DNA of 41,545 nt, from the NCBI RefSeq assembly GCF_014596465.1, contig NZ_MECK01000608.1, positions 1 through 41,545 on the forward strand, in the 5' to 3' direction. Position 1 is the first letter of the stretch. Every line of letters begins with the position of its first letter. The translations under genes and the position numbers were made by a program. A model generated the notes under the pieces. That model was given only the letters and a program-made list of their open reading frames with translations, searched no databases and was not told the DNA's origin. Positions 7,648-14,889 of this stretch are shown here, piece by piece. Origin of the DNA: Streptomyces sp. CBMA123 (GTDB taxonomy: Bacteria; Actinomycetota; Actinomycetes; Streptomycetales; Streptomycetaceae).

Positions 7648-8499
7648 ATGAGCGAGCTCGATCCGACCCCGGCGGACACCGGCCGGCCCCGGCTGCCGCG
7701 GAGCGTGGGCCTGACCGCCCTCGGTGTGGCGGTGGCCCGCGCACAGGAGAGCCTCCGCCGCGACCGGCTCTTCGACGACCCCTACGCCCGGGCCTTCGTG
7801 GACGCCGTCGGCGCCGAGGCGGTCAGCAGCATGCGCACCTTCGGCAGCTACATCGCCCTGCGCACCGCGCTGTTCGACGACTACCTGCTGGCCGCCGCCC
7901 GGGCCGGCCTCGGCCAGGTGGTGCTGCTCGCGGCCGGCCTGGACACCCGGGCGCTGCGGCTGGACTGGCCCGCCGGGACCACCGTGTTCGAACTCGACCT
8001 CCCCGAGGTGCTGGAGTTCAAGGAGGCGGTGCTCGGCCGGGCCACCGCGCCGGCCGGCAGCACCCGCACCGTCGTCCCGGCCGACCTGCGCGAGGACTGG
8101 GCGCCCGCCCTCACCGCCGCCGGGTTCCGCCCCGAGGCCCCGACCGCCTGGCTCGCCGAGGGCCTGCTGCCCTATCTGACCTCCGCCGACAACGACCTGC
8201 TGGTCGAGCGGGTCGGCGCGCTCTCCGCGCCCACCAGCCGGCTGGCCGTCGAACACGTCAACCCCACCACCACCTACAAGGGCGACGTCAGCGGCTTCCG
8301 GAAGATGCAGTCCTCGATCGGCGCCCAGTGGCGCTCCACCCAGCCCGACCCGCCCGGCTGGCTGGCCGGCCACGGCTGGCGCGCCCTGGACGCGCCGACC
8401 ATGGACGAGCTGCACCTGCGCTACGGCCGGGGCGCCGAGCTCAGCGAGCGCACCGGCACGGGCGCCGGCGGGCTGGTCATATCCGAGCGGGGGGCCTGA
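7648..8499 (+). CDS. SAM-dependent methyltransferase (LCM/TIGR00027-like)
   Basis: A 283-residue class I methyltransferase of the actinobacterial TIGR00027/leucine carboxyl methyltransferase-like family. Hallmarks in order are VGLTALGVAVARAQESLRRD, LFDDPYARAFVDAVG, QVVLLAAGLDTRALRLDW (SAM-binding motif I), VFELDLPEVLEFK (acidic loop), and PTAWLAEGLLPYL. A GAGAGGA ribosome site precedes the ATG. A small gene of unknown function begins 3 bases after the stop, so they are coupled. In polyketide clusters this family often O-methylates carboxyl or hydroxyl groups; here the acceptor is unknown. An alternative is a general cell methyltransferase, but the divergent intergenic heptamer site links it to the cluster. 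Confidence 0.85.
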   Translation: MSELDPTPADTGRPRLPRSVGLTALGVAVARAQESLRRDRLFDDPYARAFVDAVGAEAVSSMRTFGSYIALRTALFDDYLLAAARAGLGQVVLLAAGLDTRALRLDWPAGTTVFELDLPEVLEFKEAVLGRATAPAGSTRTVVPADLREDWAPALTAAGFRPEAPTAWLAEGLLPYLTSADNDLLVERVGALSAPTSRLAVEHVNPTTTYKGDVSGFRKMQSSIGAQWRSTQPDPPGWLAGHGWRALDAPTMDELHLRYGRGAELSERTGTGAGGLVISERGA

Positions 8500-8502
8500 G
8501 CC

Positions 8503-9057
8503 ATGACGGCCACCCTGACGGCCCCGGTGACGCTCTCGCTGACCTGCCAGGTCTCCACCGAACCGGCCGAGGACACCCACACCATCCCGTACACCCTCGG
8601 CTTCGACGTCACCGCCCCGGCGGCGGTCCCGGCCGGCGCACCCTTCGAGGTCACCGTCCGGCCCCACCCCCTGCTGTTCAGCCCCAAGTTCAGCAGCCGG
8701 GTGTGGGACCTGCGGATCGCCTTCCGCCCGCCGGCCGGCGCCCTGACCGCCCGGCACCGGCTGCTCGCCGACGCCGGGACGGTACCGGCCGAGGCCCGCG
8801 CCGACGGCGACGACGGCGGCCTGCTGACGCTGTGCGCCCCCGGACCGGTCGTCCCGGGCGAGTGGTTCACCCTCCCCGGAGTGGCCTGGACGGCCACCGC
8901 CGGCCCCGGCGGCGCGGTCGAGTTCGCCCTCGGCGGCACCGGCTTCGACGCCCCCGGCTGGAGCTACCGCTGGGAGCAGGCCGCCAAGGGCATGAGCGGC
9001 GTCGTCACCGGGCACCCCGACCGCTCGGCCGTCCTCGCCCGGGTCCTGATCGGCTGA
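8503..9057 (+). CDS. Hypothetical beta-rich protein
   Basis: I do not recognise this 184-residue protein. It starts 3 bases after the methyltransferase stop. There is no signal peptide and no membrane helix. The sequence alternates short hydrophobic and polar stretches with many Pro, Gly and Val residues (VTLSLTCQVSTEP, GAPFEVTVRPHPLLFSP, SRVWDLRIAFRPPAG, GEWFTLPGVAWTA), suggesting a beta-sandwich of Ig or jelly-roll type. Codon use matches the neighbours, so it is a real gene. It is coupled to a tailoring methyltransferase and ends just before the shared terminator opposite the aromatase. A structural, carrier or non-catalytic partner role is possible; no function is assigned. Confidence 0.7.
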   Translation: MTATLTAPVTLSLTCQVSTEPAEDTHTIPYTLGFDVTAPAAVPAGAPFEVTVRPHPLLFSPKFSSRVWDLRIAFRPPAGALTARHRLLADAGTVPAEARADGDDGGLLTLCAPGPVVPGEWFTLPGVAWTATAGPGGAVEFALGGTGFDAPGWSYRWEQAAKGMSGVVTGHPDRSAVLARVLIG

Positions 9058-9081
9058 CCAGCGGCCCGACCGGCACAGCGC

Positions 9082-9111
9082 AACGGGAGGGCGGTCAGCC
9101 GCCCTCCCGTT
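9082..9111. terminator. Bidirectional terminator hairpin
   Basis: AACGGGAGGGCGG (9082-9094) pairs perfectly with CCGCCCTCCCGTT (9099-9111) around the loop TCAG. It lies between the convergent stops at 9057 and 9140. On the plus strand the stem ends in TT. Confidence 0.75.
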
Positions 9112-9139
9112 CCGTGTCGCCAGGCCCGTCCACCGCGGC

Positions 9140-10084
9140 TCAGGAGCGCGCCACCCGCCGCGTCGCGTACGACAGCGTGGTGAGGCTGTTGCGCCCGAGC
9201 GCCTCCCGGACGTACTCCCGGGCGTCGGCCACCGTGCGGCCGGCCCCGAGGACCGGCTCCACCGCGCCGGGGTTCACCGCCACCGTGTGCCGCGCGGTGG
9301 CCACCGGCCCGTCCGGCCCGGTGCCGAAGGTCCACAGCCCGCTGTGGCCGAACAGCAGCTGCGGGGGCAGGAGTTGCTTGTAGGCGATCCACTCCGGCTC
9401 CCGGCACACCCGCACCGAGCGGGTGGTGTGCGCCGAGCCGTCCGCGGTCACCGTGTCCATCTCCAACTCCTGGACGCCCGGTGCCGGTTCGGCCAGCACC
9501 ACGCGCGCCACGTGCGGCAGCCGCTCCGCCCACAGGTCGGCCCGGTCCACGAAGCGGTAGGCCGCCTCCGGCCCGCCGTCGAGCGGCAGGGTGTCCACGA
9601 AGGAGAACACCAGGTCCCGCAGCGGGTGCCCGGTCTCGGTGATCCGGGCCAGCGCCGCCAGTTCCTCGGGGCTGTTGCGGTCCAGCGCCTCGGTGATCCA
9701 GTCGATCGTCGCGGCGTCGTCGTCGACGGCGGTGAAGTGGTGCCGCAGCACCACCTCGGTACGGCCGTCGCCGAGGTCGCGGAACAGCCACTCGCCGCCC
9801 ATCGAAGCGATCGGCGCCCGGCTGCGCTCCTGCTCGAAGCTGATCGAGCGGCGCTCCGGGTCGAGCGCGCGCCGCGAAACCCAGCTGCTCACCGCGCCGT
9901 TGACCAGCGCCCACAGCTCGAACCGCTCGAAGCCGGGGCCGCGCTCCAGGTGGTGCACATGGACGCTCGGCCCGAAGACGGCGGGCCACAGCGTGACGTC
10001 CGCGGCCAGGTCGTAGAGCGTCTCGGGCGCCGCCCGGACGACCCGGGTGTGCTCGGTGCGCAGCAGCCGCCGCTCGCCGCTCAC
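9140..10084 (-). CDS. Didomain aromatase/cyclase (type II PKS)
   Basis: A 314-residue protein with two SRPBCC (START-like) domains, about residues 1-150 and 155-310. It folds the nascent poly-beta-ketone, closes the first ring and aromatises it. The first domain has the typical HTRVVRAAPETLYDLAADVT and WPAVFGPSVHVHHLE; the second begins near LVFSFVDTLPLDGG and contains AAYRFVDRADLWAERLPHV. Two-domain enzymes of this length (ActVII, GrsT/GrhE type) usually act on chains reduced at C9, so a ketoreductase is expected in the pathway although none is visible here. The GTG start overlaps the ACP stop (GTGA), so it is translated with the ACP. Confidence 0.9.
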   Translation of the reverse strand: MSGERRLLRTEHTRVVRAAPETLYDLAADVTLWPAVFGPSVHVHHLERGPGFERFELWALVNGAVSSWVSRRALDPERRSISFEQERSRAPIASMGGEWLFRDLGDGRTEVVLRHHFTAVDDDAATIDWITEALDRNSPEELAALARITETGHPLRDLVFSFVDTLPLDGGPEAAYRFVDRADLWAERLPHVARVVLAEPAPGVQELEMDTVTADGSAHTTRSVRVCREPEWIAYKQLLPPQLLFGHSGLWTFGTGPDGPVATARHTVAVNPGAVEPVLGAGRTVADAREYVREALGRNSLTTLSYATRRVARS

Positions 10085-10338
10085 CGGACGGCCGCCGGGG
10101 CCGCGTGCGCCAGCGCGATCAGGTCCCGCGGGGTGCCGACGTCACCGATCCGGTCCTCCGGCAGCTCGATGCCGTACTCGCGCTCGATCCGGGCCGCGCT
10201 CTCCATCAGCGCGAGCGAGTCGTAGCCGAGGTCCGAGAAGGAGGTGTCGAGGATGTCCCCGCTCAGGTCGATGCCGTCCTGCGCGCCCGCGCAGGCGACC
10301 AGGATCCGGCGGATGTCGTCGATGTCCAGCTCTGCCAT
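10081..10338 (-). CDS. Acyl carrier protein (type II PKS)
   Basis: An 85-residue ACP. The phosphopantetheine site is Ser41 in DLGYDSLALMESAARIE, almost the same as the actinorhodin ACP. Helix II is followed by REYGIELPEDR, as usual. An AGAGGAGA ribosome site precedes the ATG. It carries the growing chain between KS/CLF and the aromatase. It follows the CLF gene after a 141-bp gap filled with 8-bp tandem repeats, and overlaps the aromatase start by 4 bases. All evidence agrees with a minimal-PKS ACP and not a fatty acid ACP, because it lies in the KS-CLF-ACP-ARO order. Confidence 0.95.
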   Translation of the reverse strand: MAELDIDDIRRILVACAGAQDGIDLSGDILDTSFSDLGYDSLALMESAARIEREYGIELPEDRIGDVGTPRDLIALAHAAPAAVR

Positions 10339-10373
10339 GGTGGTCTCCTCTGTCGTCTTCCGTCTTCGTCAAG

Positions 10374-10461
10374 CAGTCGCGCGGTCGGGCGGTCGCGCCG
10401 CCATCCAGTCATCCAGCCATGTGGTCGTACGGTCATGCGGTCATGCGGTCATGCGGTCGTA
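10374..10461. repeat. 8-bp degenerate tandem repeat between CLF and ACP
   Basis: Eleven units of 8 bp run without gaps from 10374 to 10461. The centre has three exact CGGTCATG copies (10430-10453); outer units are variants such as CGGTCGTA, CAGTCATC, CGGTCGCG. The array lies in the transcribed gap between the CLF stop and the ACP start. The 8-bp period breaks any reading frame, so it is not coding. Confidence 0.75.
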
Positions 10462-10479
10462 CGTCGTGCGGCGGTCCGC

Positions 10480-11727
10480 TCAGGCCGCCGCGGCGGTCGC
10501 CACCACCGCCGAGTTGAAGCCCCAGCGCCCGCGCGCCAGGACCAGCGCGGCCCGCACCTCCCCGGAGCGCGGCCCGCCGGTGACCAGGTCGAGGCCGTAC
10601 TCCTCGGGCACCCGGCCGGTGTTGGCGGTCCCCGGGATCACCCGGTCGCGGATCGACAGCAGGGCGGTGACCAGGTCGGCCGGCCCGCCGCCGGCGGCCA
10701 TCCGCCCGGTGAGCGCCTTGGGTGCCGTCACCGGCACGCCGCGCGGGCCGAACAGTCCGCTGATCGCCTCCGCCTCGGCCCGGTCCAGTTCCGGCACCCC
10801 GGCCGCGTCCGCGAACACCACGTCGATGTCGGCGGGCGTCAGTCCGGCGTCGGCCAGGGCGAGTTCGGCGGCCCGGCGCAGTCCCGGCGGGCGGCCGGTG
10901 CCGGGCCGGGGGTCGAAGGTGGAGGCGTAGCCGGCGATCTGCCCGTAGACCTGCCGCGCGCCGCGCCGCCGGGCGGACTCGGCGTCCTCGACCACCAGCA
11001 GCGCACCACCCTCACCGGGCACGTGCCCGCTCGCGGCGGCGTCGAAGGGCAGGTAGGCGGCGTCCGGGTCCTCCGCCGTGGTGACCCGGCCGGTGGCGAA
11101 CTGGGAGAGCCAGCCCCACGGGTCGAAGGCGGAGTCCACGCCCCCGCTGAGCACCAGCGGGGTGCCCCGGCGCACCGTGCGGCGGGCGTGGCCGACGGCG
11201 TCCAGTCCGCCCGCCTGCTCGGCGACCAGGGCGGCGCTCGGGCCGCGCATCGCGTGCCGGATCGAGATCTGCCCGGTGTTGACCGCGTAGAACCAGGCGA
11301 AGGACTCGTAGACGCTGACGAACTGCGGCCCCTGGTGCCAGAGTTTGCGGAACTCCCGGTGGGTGAACTCGAACCCGCCCTGCCCGGTGGACGTCACCAC
11401 GCCCATGTCGTAGTCGGCCAGGCTGCCCGGCGCGATCCCGGCGTCGGCCAGCGCCCAGTCGGCGGCCACCAGCGCGTACCGGGTCGACACGTCGGTCTGC
11501 GGCAGCAGTCGGCTGGGCAGGTGCTCCTCGGCCGCGAAGTCCAGGATCTGCCCGGCCAGCCGGGCCGGGTAGCCGGAGACGTCGAACCGGGCCAGCTCGC
11601 CGATGCCGCTGCGGCCGGTCAGCACGGACTTCCAGTACTCCTCCGTGCCCAGGCCGTTGGGCGCCACCACCGACATCCCGGTGACCACCGCCGGGGCGCA
11701 TGCGCCCACCTCGCTGCGCTCGCTCAT
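10480..11727 (-). CDS. Ketosynthase chain length factor (KS-beta)
   Basis: A 415-residue KS-beta subunit that pairs with KS-alpha and sets chain length. The active-site Cys is replaced by Gln171 in ALVAEQAGGLDAVGH, the CLF hallmark. The gate residues correspond to actinorhodin CLF Phe109, Thr112 and Phe116: here Phe119, Thr122 and Phe126 in GGFEFTHREFRKLW. These large residues are known to stop elongation at 16 carbons, so an octaketide is predicted. ATG at 11727 overlaps the KS-alpha TGA (ATGA), so equal amounts of both subunits are expected. An open frame continues upstream of the ATG but that is antisense sequence inside KS-alpha reading. Confidence 0.95.
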   Translation of the reverse strand: MSERSEVGACAPAVVTGMSVVAPNGLGTEEYWKSVLTGRSGIGELARFDVSGYPARLAGQILDFAAEEHLPSRLLPQTDVSTRYALVAADWALADAGIAPGSLADYDMGVVTSTGQGGFEFTHREFRKLWHQGPQFVSVYESFAWFYAVNTGQISIRHAMRGPSAALVAEQAGGLDAVGHARRTVRRGTPLVLSGGVDSAFDPWGWLSQFATGRVTTAEDPDAAYLPFDAAASGHVPGEGGALLVVEDAESARRRGARQVYGQIAGYASTFDPRPGTGRPPGLRRAAELALADAGLTPADIDVVFADAAGVPELDRAEAEAISGLFGPRGVPVTAPKALTGRMAAGGGPADLVTALLSIRDRVIPGTANTGRVPEEYGLDLVTGGPRSGEVRAALVLARGRWGFNSAVVATAAAA

Positions 11728-12992
11728 GCGCCCACCCGCTCGGGCCGGTGCAGCACCATCGCGCTCTGGAAGCCGCCGAAGCCGCTGCCCACCGACAGCA
11801 CCGCGTCCACCCGCTGGGACCGGGCCGTCAGCGGCACGTAGTCCAGGTCGCACTCGGGGTCGGGGGTGTGCAGGTTGGCGGTCGGCGGGACGACGTTGTG
11901 CTCGATGGCCAGGGCGCTGGCCGCGATCTCGATGGAGCCGATCGCACCCAGCGAGTGGCCGATCATCGACTTGATCGAGCTGACCGGCACCCCGTAGGCG
12001 TGGGCGCCGAGGCTGCGCTTGATCGCGGCGGTCTCGTGGCGGTCGTTCTGCTTGGTGCCGGAGCCGTGGGCGTTGACGTAGTCGACGGCGGTCGGGTCCA
12101 GCCGGCTCTCGTCCAGGGCCGCCCGGACGGCCTCGGCCATCTCCCGGCCGTCCGTCTTGAGGCCGGTCATGTGGTAGGCGTTGCAGCGGGTCGCGAAGCC
12201 CCCGATCTCGGCGTAGACGTGGGCGCCGCGCCGGCGGGCGGCCTCGTACTCCTCCAGGACGAACATCGCGGCCCCCTCGGCGAGCACGAAGCCGTTGCGC
12301 GAGCCGTCGAACGGCCGGGAGGCGTGCGCGGGGTCGTCGTTGCGGGGGGTGGTGGCCTTGATCGCGTCGAAGCTGGCGACCACGATCGGGGAGATCGGGG
12401 TGTCGGCCGCCCCCGCGACGACGGTGTCCACGGTGCCCTCGCGGATCAGCTGGACGCCGTAGCCGACGGCGTCCAGGCCCGAGGTGCAGCCGTCGGAGGT
12501 CATCACCACCGGGCCCTCCGCCCCGGCCACCCAGGCGACCTCGGCGGGCATCACGCCGGGGCTGAGGTAGTCCGCCATGTGCGGGGACAGGTAGCCCGGG
12601 TCCATCCTCCAGTCCCGGCCCCGGTCGGACAGCACCAGGTACTCGGCCTCCAGGCTGGTCGCGGAGGCGACGGCGCTGCCCAGGCTGACGCCGATCCGGT
12701 GCGGGTCGAGCGCGTCGGTCTCCAGGCCGCTGTCGGCCAGCGCGTCCCGGGTGCAGGCGACCGCGAACTGGGTGGCCCGGTCCATCCGCCGGATCTCCCG
12801 GAGGCTGAACCCCTCGGCCTCGGCGTCGAAGTCCACCTCTCCGGCGATCTGCGAGCGGAACGGCGAGGCGTCGAAGAACGAGATGGTCCGGGTGGCGGTG
12901 CGCCCCTCCGTCAGCAGGTTCCAGAACGCCTTGGTGCCGGGGCCGCCGGGGGCGCGCACCCCGATTCCGGTGATCACTACACGCCGGGTCAT
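11724..12992 (-). CDS. Ketosynthase alpha (type II PKS)
   Basis: A 422-residue condensing enzyme of the minimal PKS. It forms C-C bonds by decarboxylative condensation of malonyl-ACP. Cys169 in TSDGCTSGLDAVGYG is the nucleophile; His309 (VNAHGSGTKQND) and His346 (KSMIGHSLGAIGS) complete the catalytic site. ATG at 12992 has GGAGG 6 bases upstream. The gene is the first of the operon KS-CLF-ACP-ARO/CYC, and its stop overlaps the CLF start. The long upstream gap (12993-13373) contains 9-bp repeats and a SARP-type heptamer pair. Length and motifs are complete. Confidence 0.96.
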   Translation of the reverse strand: MTRRVVITGIGVRAPGGPGTKAFWNLLTEGRTATRTISFFDASPFRSQIAGEVDFDAEAEGFSLREIRRMDRATQFAVACTRDALADSGLETDALDPHRIGVSLGSAVASATSLEAEYLVLSDRGRDWRMDPGYLSPHMADYLSPGVMPAEVAWVAGAEGPVVMTSDGCTSGLDAVGYGVQLIREGTVDTVVAGAADTPISPIVVASFDAIKATTPRNDDPAHASRPFDGSRNGFVLAEGAAMFVLEEYEAARRRGAHVYAEIGGFATRCNAYHMTGLKTDGREMAEAVRAALDESRLDPTAVDYVNAHGSGTKQNDRHETAAIKRSLGAHAYGVPVSSIKSMIGHSLGAIGSIEIAASALAIEHNVVPPTANLHTPDPECDLDYVPLTARSQRVDAVLSVGSGFGGFQSAMVLHRPERVGA

Positions 12993-13037
12993 CGCCGGCC
13001 TCCGTCCGTACGTCGCGTCACAGTCCGTTCCTTTCGC

Positions 13038-13109
13038 CTGCGTCCGGTGAGTTCGGTCAGTCCGCTGGGTCCGCTGGGTCCGGCGAGTCCGGTTGATCCG
13101 GTGAGTCCG
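13038..13109. repeat. 9-bp tandem repeat in the KS-alpha leader
   Basis: Eight contiguous 9-bp units, each ending in TCCG or a close variant: CTGCGTCCG, GTGAGTTCG, GTCAGTCCG, CTGGGTCCG (twice), GCGAGTCCG, GTTGATCCG, GTGAGTCCG. It lies between the predicted KS-alpha promoter and the ATG at 12992. A minus-strand frame through it would encode a three-residue repeat rich in Gly, Thr and Ser, but that frame is unlike a real gene. Confidence 0.8.
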
Positions 13110-13167
13110 GTAGGGACGTCAGGCCACCGGGCCGTTCCCCGAAGGCCATCAGCAGGCTGGGGCGGCG

Positions 13168-13185
13168 GGCTTGAGCCCGACTCGA
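13168..13185 (-). promoter_or_regulatory. SARP-type heptamer pair upstream of KS-alpha
   Basis: Reading the minus strand, TCGAGTC (13185-13179) and TCAAGCC (13174-13168) are separated by 4 bases. CAGCCT (13159-13154), a possible -10, follows after exactly 8 bases. The first heptamer is a perfect TCGAGxx and the second differs by one base. The arrangement matches ActII-ORF4/DnrI-type promoters and would drive the PKS operon with a leader of about 155 bases. Confidence 0.45.
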
Positions 13186-13373
13186 CTGCGGATAGGAGCG
13201 CGAACGAGCCGCACCCCGAAGGCCCCGCCGAACCAGGCGGCGGAACGGGTACGGGAACCGGTCGGCGCTCTCGACGCCCCGGCGGTGGTGCGCCACACTC
13301 TCCCCAGCAGCACCCGCGCTCCCAACGCACCGGCACCGACGCACCGACCCACCGCACATCGGAGAGCCACACG

Positions 13374-14744
13374 GTGACCACACGCCAACTGCTGGAGATC
13401 GCGTTCTCGTCCGGCCGGTCCGGAGCCGGACCGGCCACGTGGGGCCAACGGGCCATCTGGGACGCCGTCCGCCGGCTGCCCCCGGCCGACGCGCCGCGCT
13501 ACAACATCGCCACCGCCGCCCCGCTGGAGCCCGGCCTGCCCCTGCCCGTCCTGCTCGACGCGCTGGAACGGCTGCTGCACCTGCACGACTCGCTGCACAC
13601 CCGGCTGCGCCCGGCACCGGACGGAGGACTGGACCAAGTCGTCGACCCGGCCGGGGTGTTGACCGTCGCGGTGGAGCCGCTGGCGGACGGCGCCGACCCG
13701 GCCGAGGCCGGCGCCCGACTGCACCGGGAGCTGGCGGAACGCCCCTTCGACACGGCTGCCCACTGGCCACTCCGGGTCGGCGTGGTGACGGCCGACGGCC
13801 TGGCCCGGCACCTCAGCCTGGTGCTCTCGCACACCGCCGTCGACGGCTCGGGGATGAGCCGGCTGATCGCCGACCTGACCGCACTCAGCCTCGGCACCTC
13901 CCCCGCCGAACTCGCCGGACTCCGCACACCCGCCCAACAGCCCCTGGAGGAAGCCGGGTTCCAGACCTCCGAACGCGGCCGGCGCCGCGACGAGGCGGCC
14001 CGCAAGCAGGTCCTGCGCAAGCTCCGGCTCGGCCCGCCACGCCTGTTCCCCCAGCCCGGGGCGGCCGAGGACACCCCCGCCCGCTTCCCCAACGCCGTGC
14101 TGCGCTCCCCGGCCCTCCCCCACGCGGTCGAACGGGTCGCCGCCGCCCACCGGGTGAGCACCTCCTCGGTCCTGCTGGCGGCCACCGCCGCGATGACCGC
14201 CCGGCTCGCCGGCCGCACCGAGGCGGTGCTCGGTGTCGTGGTCAACAACCGCTTCCTGCCCGAACTGGCCAACGCGGTGAGCGTGGTCGCGGGCGACGGC
14301 CTGTTCCACCTCCCGGACGCCACCGCCGAGTTCGGCGAGGTCGTGCGCCGCACCCACGCCGCCGCGATCGGCACCTACCGGCACGCCTACTTCGACAAGC
14401 TCGCCCTGGCCGCCGAGACCGAGCGGCTCACCGCCGAGGGCGTGCCGCTCGCCGACCGCTCCTGCGTCTTCAACGACACCCGCGACCTGCTCCCGGCCAC
14501 CCCCGACCCAGGCGACGGAGGCACCACCCTCAGCTGGCCGGTGGAGTTCGAGCCCCGCCCCGGCCTGACCTACGCCCTGGACGCCCTGCAGTCCCCGGAG
14601 GCGCTGAGCCTGGCCATGACCGCCGACCCGGCCGTCCTCCCGCGCCCCGCGATGGAGCGCTTCCTGTACGGCGTCGAGGAACTGATCCTCACCGAGGCCG
14701 CCACCACCGGCCCGCGGGTGCCGGCTCCCACCACCCCGGCCTGA
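13374..14744 (+). CDS. Free-standing condensation-domain protein
   Basis: A 456-residue protein of the NRPS condensation/PapA acyltransferase superfamily. The catalytic HxxxDG motif is seen as SHTAVDGSG near residue 144; the first His of the usual HH pair is Ser. The N-terminal core PATWGQRAIWDAVRR matches motif C1 and GVVVNNRFLPELANAVSVVAGD resembles the later core. It has no adenylation or carrier domain. GTG at 13374 has GGAGAG 7 bases upstream; longer open sequence upstream is antisense to the KS gene. It is divergent from the PKS operon. Such proteins form amide or ester bonds, so it may attach an amino acid or acyl group to the polyketide. That role is inference. Confidence 0.8.
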   Translation: MTTRQLLEIAFSSGRSGAGPATWGQRAIWDAVRRLPPADAPRYNIATAAPLEPGLPLPVLLDALERLLHLHDSLHTRLRPAPDGGLDQVVDPAGVLTVAVEPLADGADPAEAGARLHRELAERPFDTAAHWPLRVGVVTADGLARHLSLVLSHTAVDGSGMSRLIADLTALSLGTSPAELAGLRTPAQQPLEEAGFQTSERGRRRDEAARKQVLRKLRLGPPRLFPQPGAAEDTPARFPNAVLRSPALPHAVERVAAAHRVSTSSVLLAATAAMTARLAGRTEAVLGVVVNNRFLPELANAVSVVAGDGLFHLPDATAEFGEVVRRTHAAAIGTYRHAYFDKLALAAETERLTAEGVPLADRSCVFNDTRDLLPATPDPGDGGTTLSWPVEFEPRPGLTYALDALQSPEALSLAMTADPAVLPRPAMERFLYGVEELILTEAATTGPRVPAPTTPA

Positions 14745-14775
14745 CCGCTGGCGAACCCCGCCCGGCCCGTACCGC

Positions 14776-14831
14776 CTCGGCCGCCCACCGATGGCCGCCC
14801 CCCGACGGGCGGCCGAGGACGGGCGGCCGAG
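14776..14831 (+). terminator. Terminator-like hairpin with repeated arm
   Basis: CTCGGCCGCCC (14776-14786) pairs with GGGCGGCCGAG at 14807-14817, and the second arm is repeated at 14821-14831. It follows the condensation gene stop at 14744 and precedes the epimerase. No U tract. Confidence 0.5.
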
Positions 14832-14876
14832 GACAGCGCGCCGGCCGGCCGAACACATCGGGTTGACCTCAGGTCC

Positions 14877-14882
14877 TAGCCT
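14877..14882 (+). promoter_or_regulatory. -10 of epimerase gene (likely leaderless)
   Basis: TAGCCT lies 7 bases before the ATG at 14890, and no ribosome site is present. This fits a leaderless transcript. A -35 is not clear (CACATC at 14854-14859). Confidence 0.4.
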
Positions 14883-14889
14883 GGATCCC

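Noticed and set aside
10374..10461. A CRISPR array
   Set aside because: The units are only 8 bp with no spacers and no cas genes are present.
9140..12992. A spore pigment (whiE-type) PKS
   Set aside because: The gene order fits, but whiE has a single-domain aromatase. The two-domain aromatase and actinorhodin-type CLF gate residues favour an antibiotic-type octaketide.
12989..13456. A small minus-strand frame upstream of KS-alpha with a Gly/Thr/Ser triplet repeat, like a collagen-type peptide
   Set aside because: It is produced by the 9-bp repeat and by antisense of the condensation gene. It has no ribosome site and no protein-like remainder.
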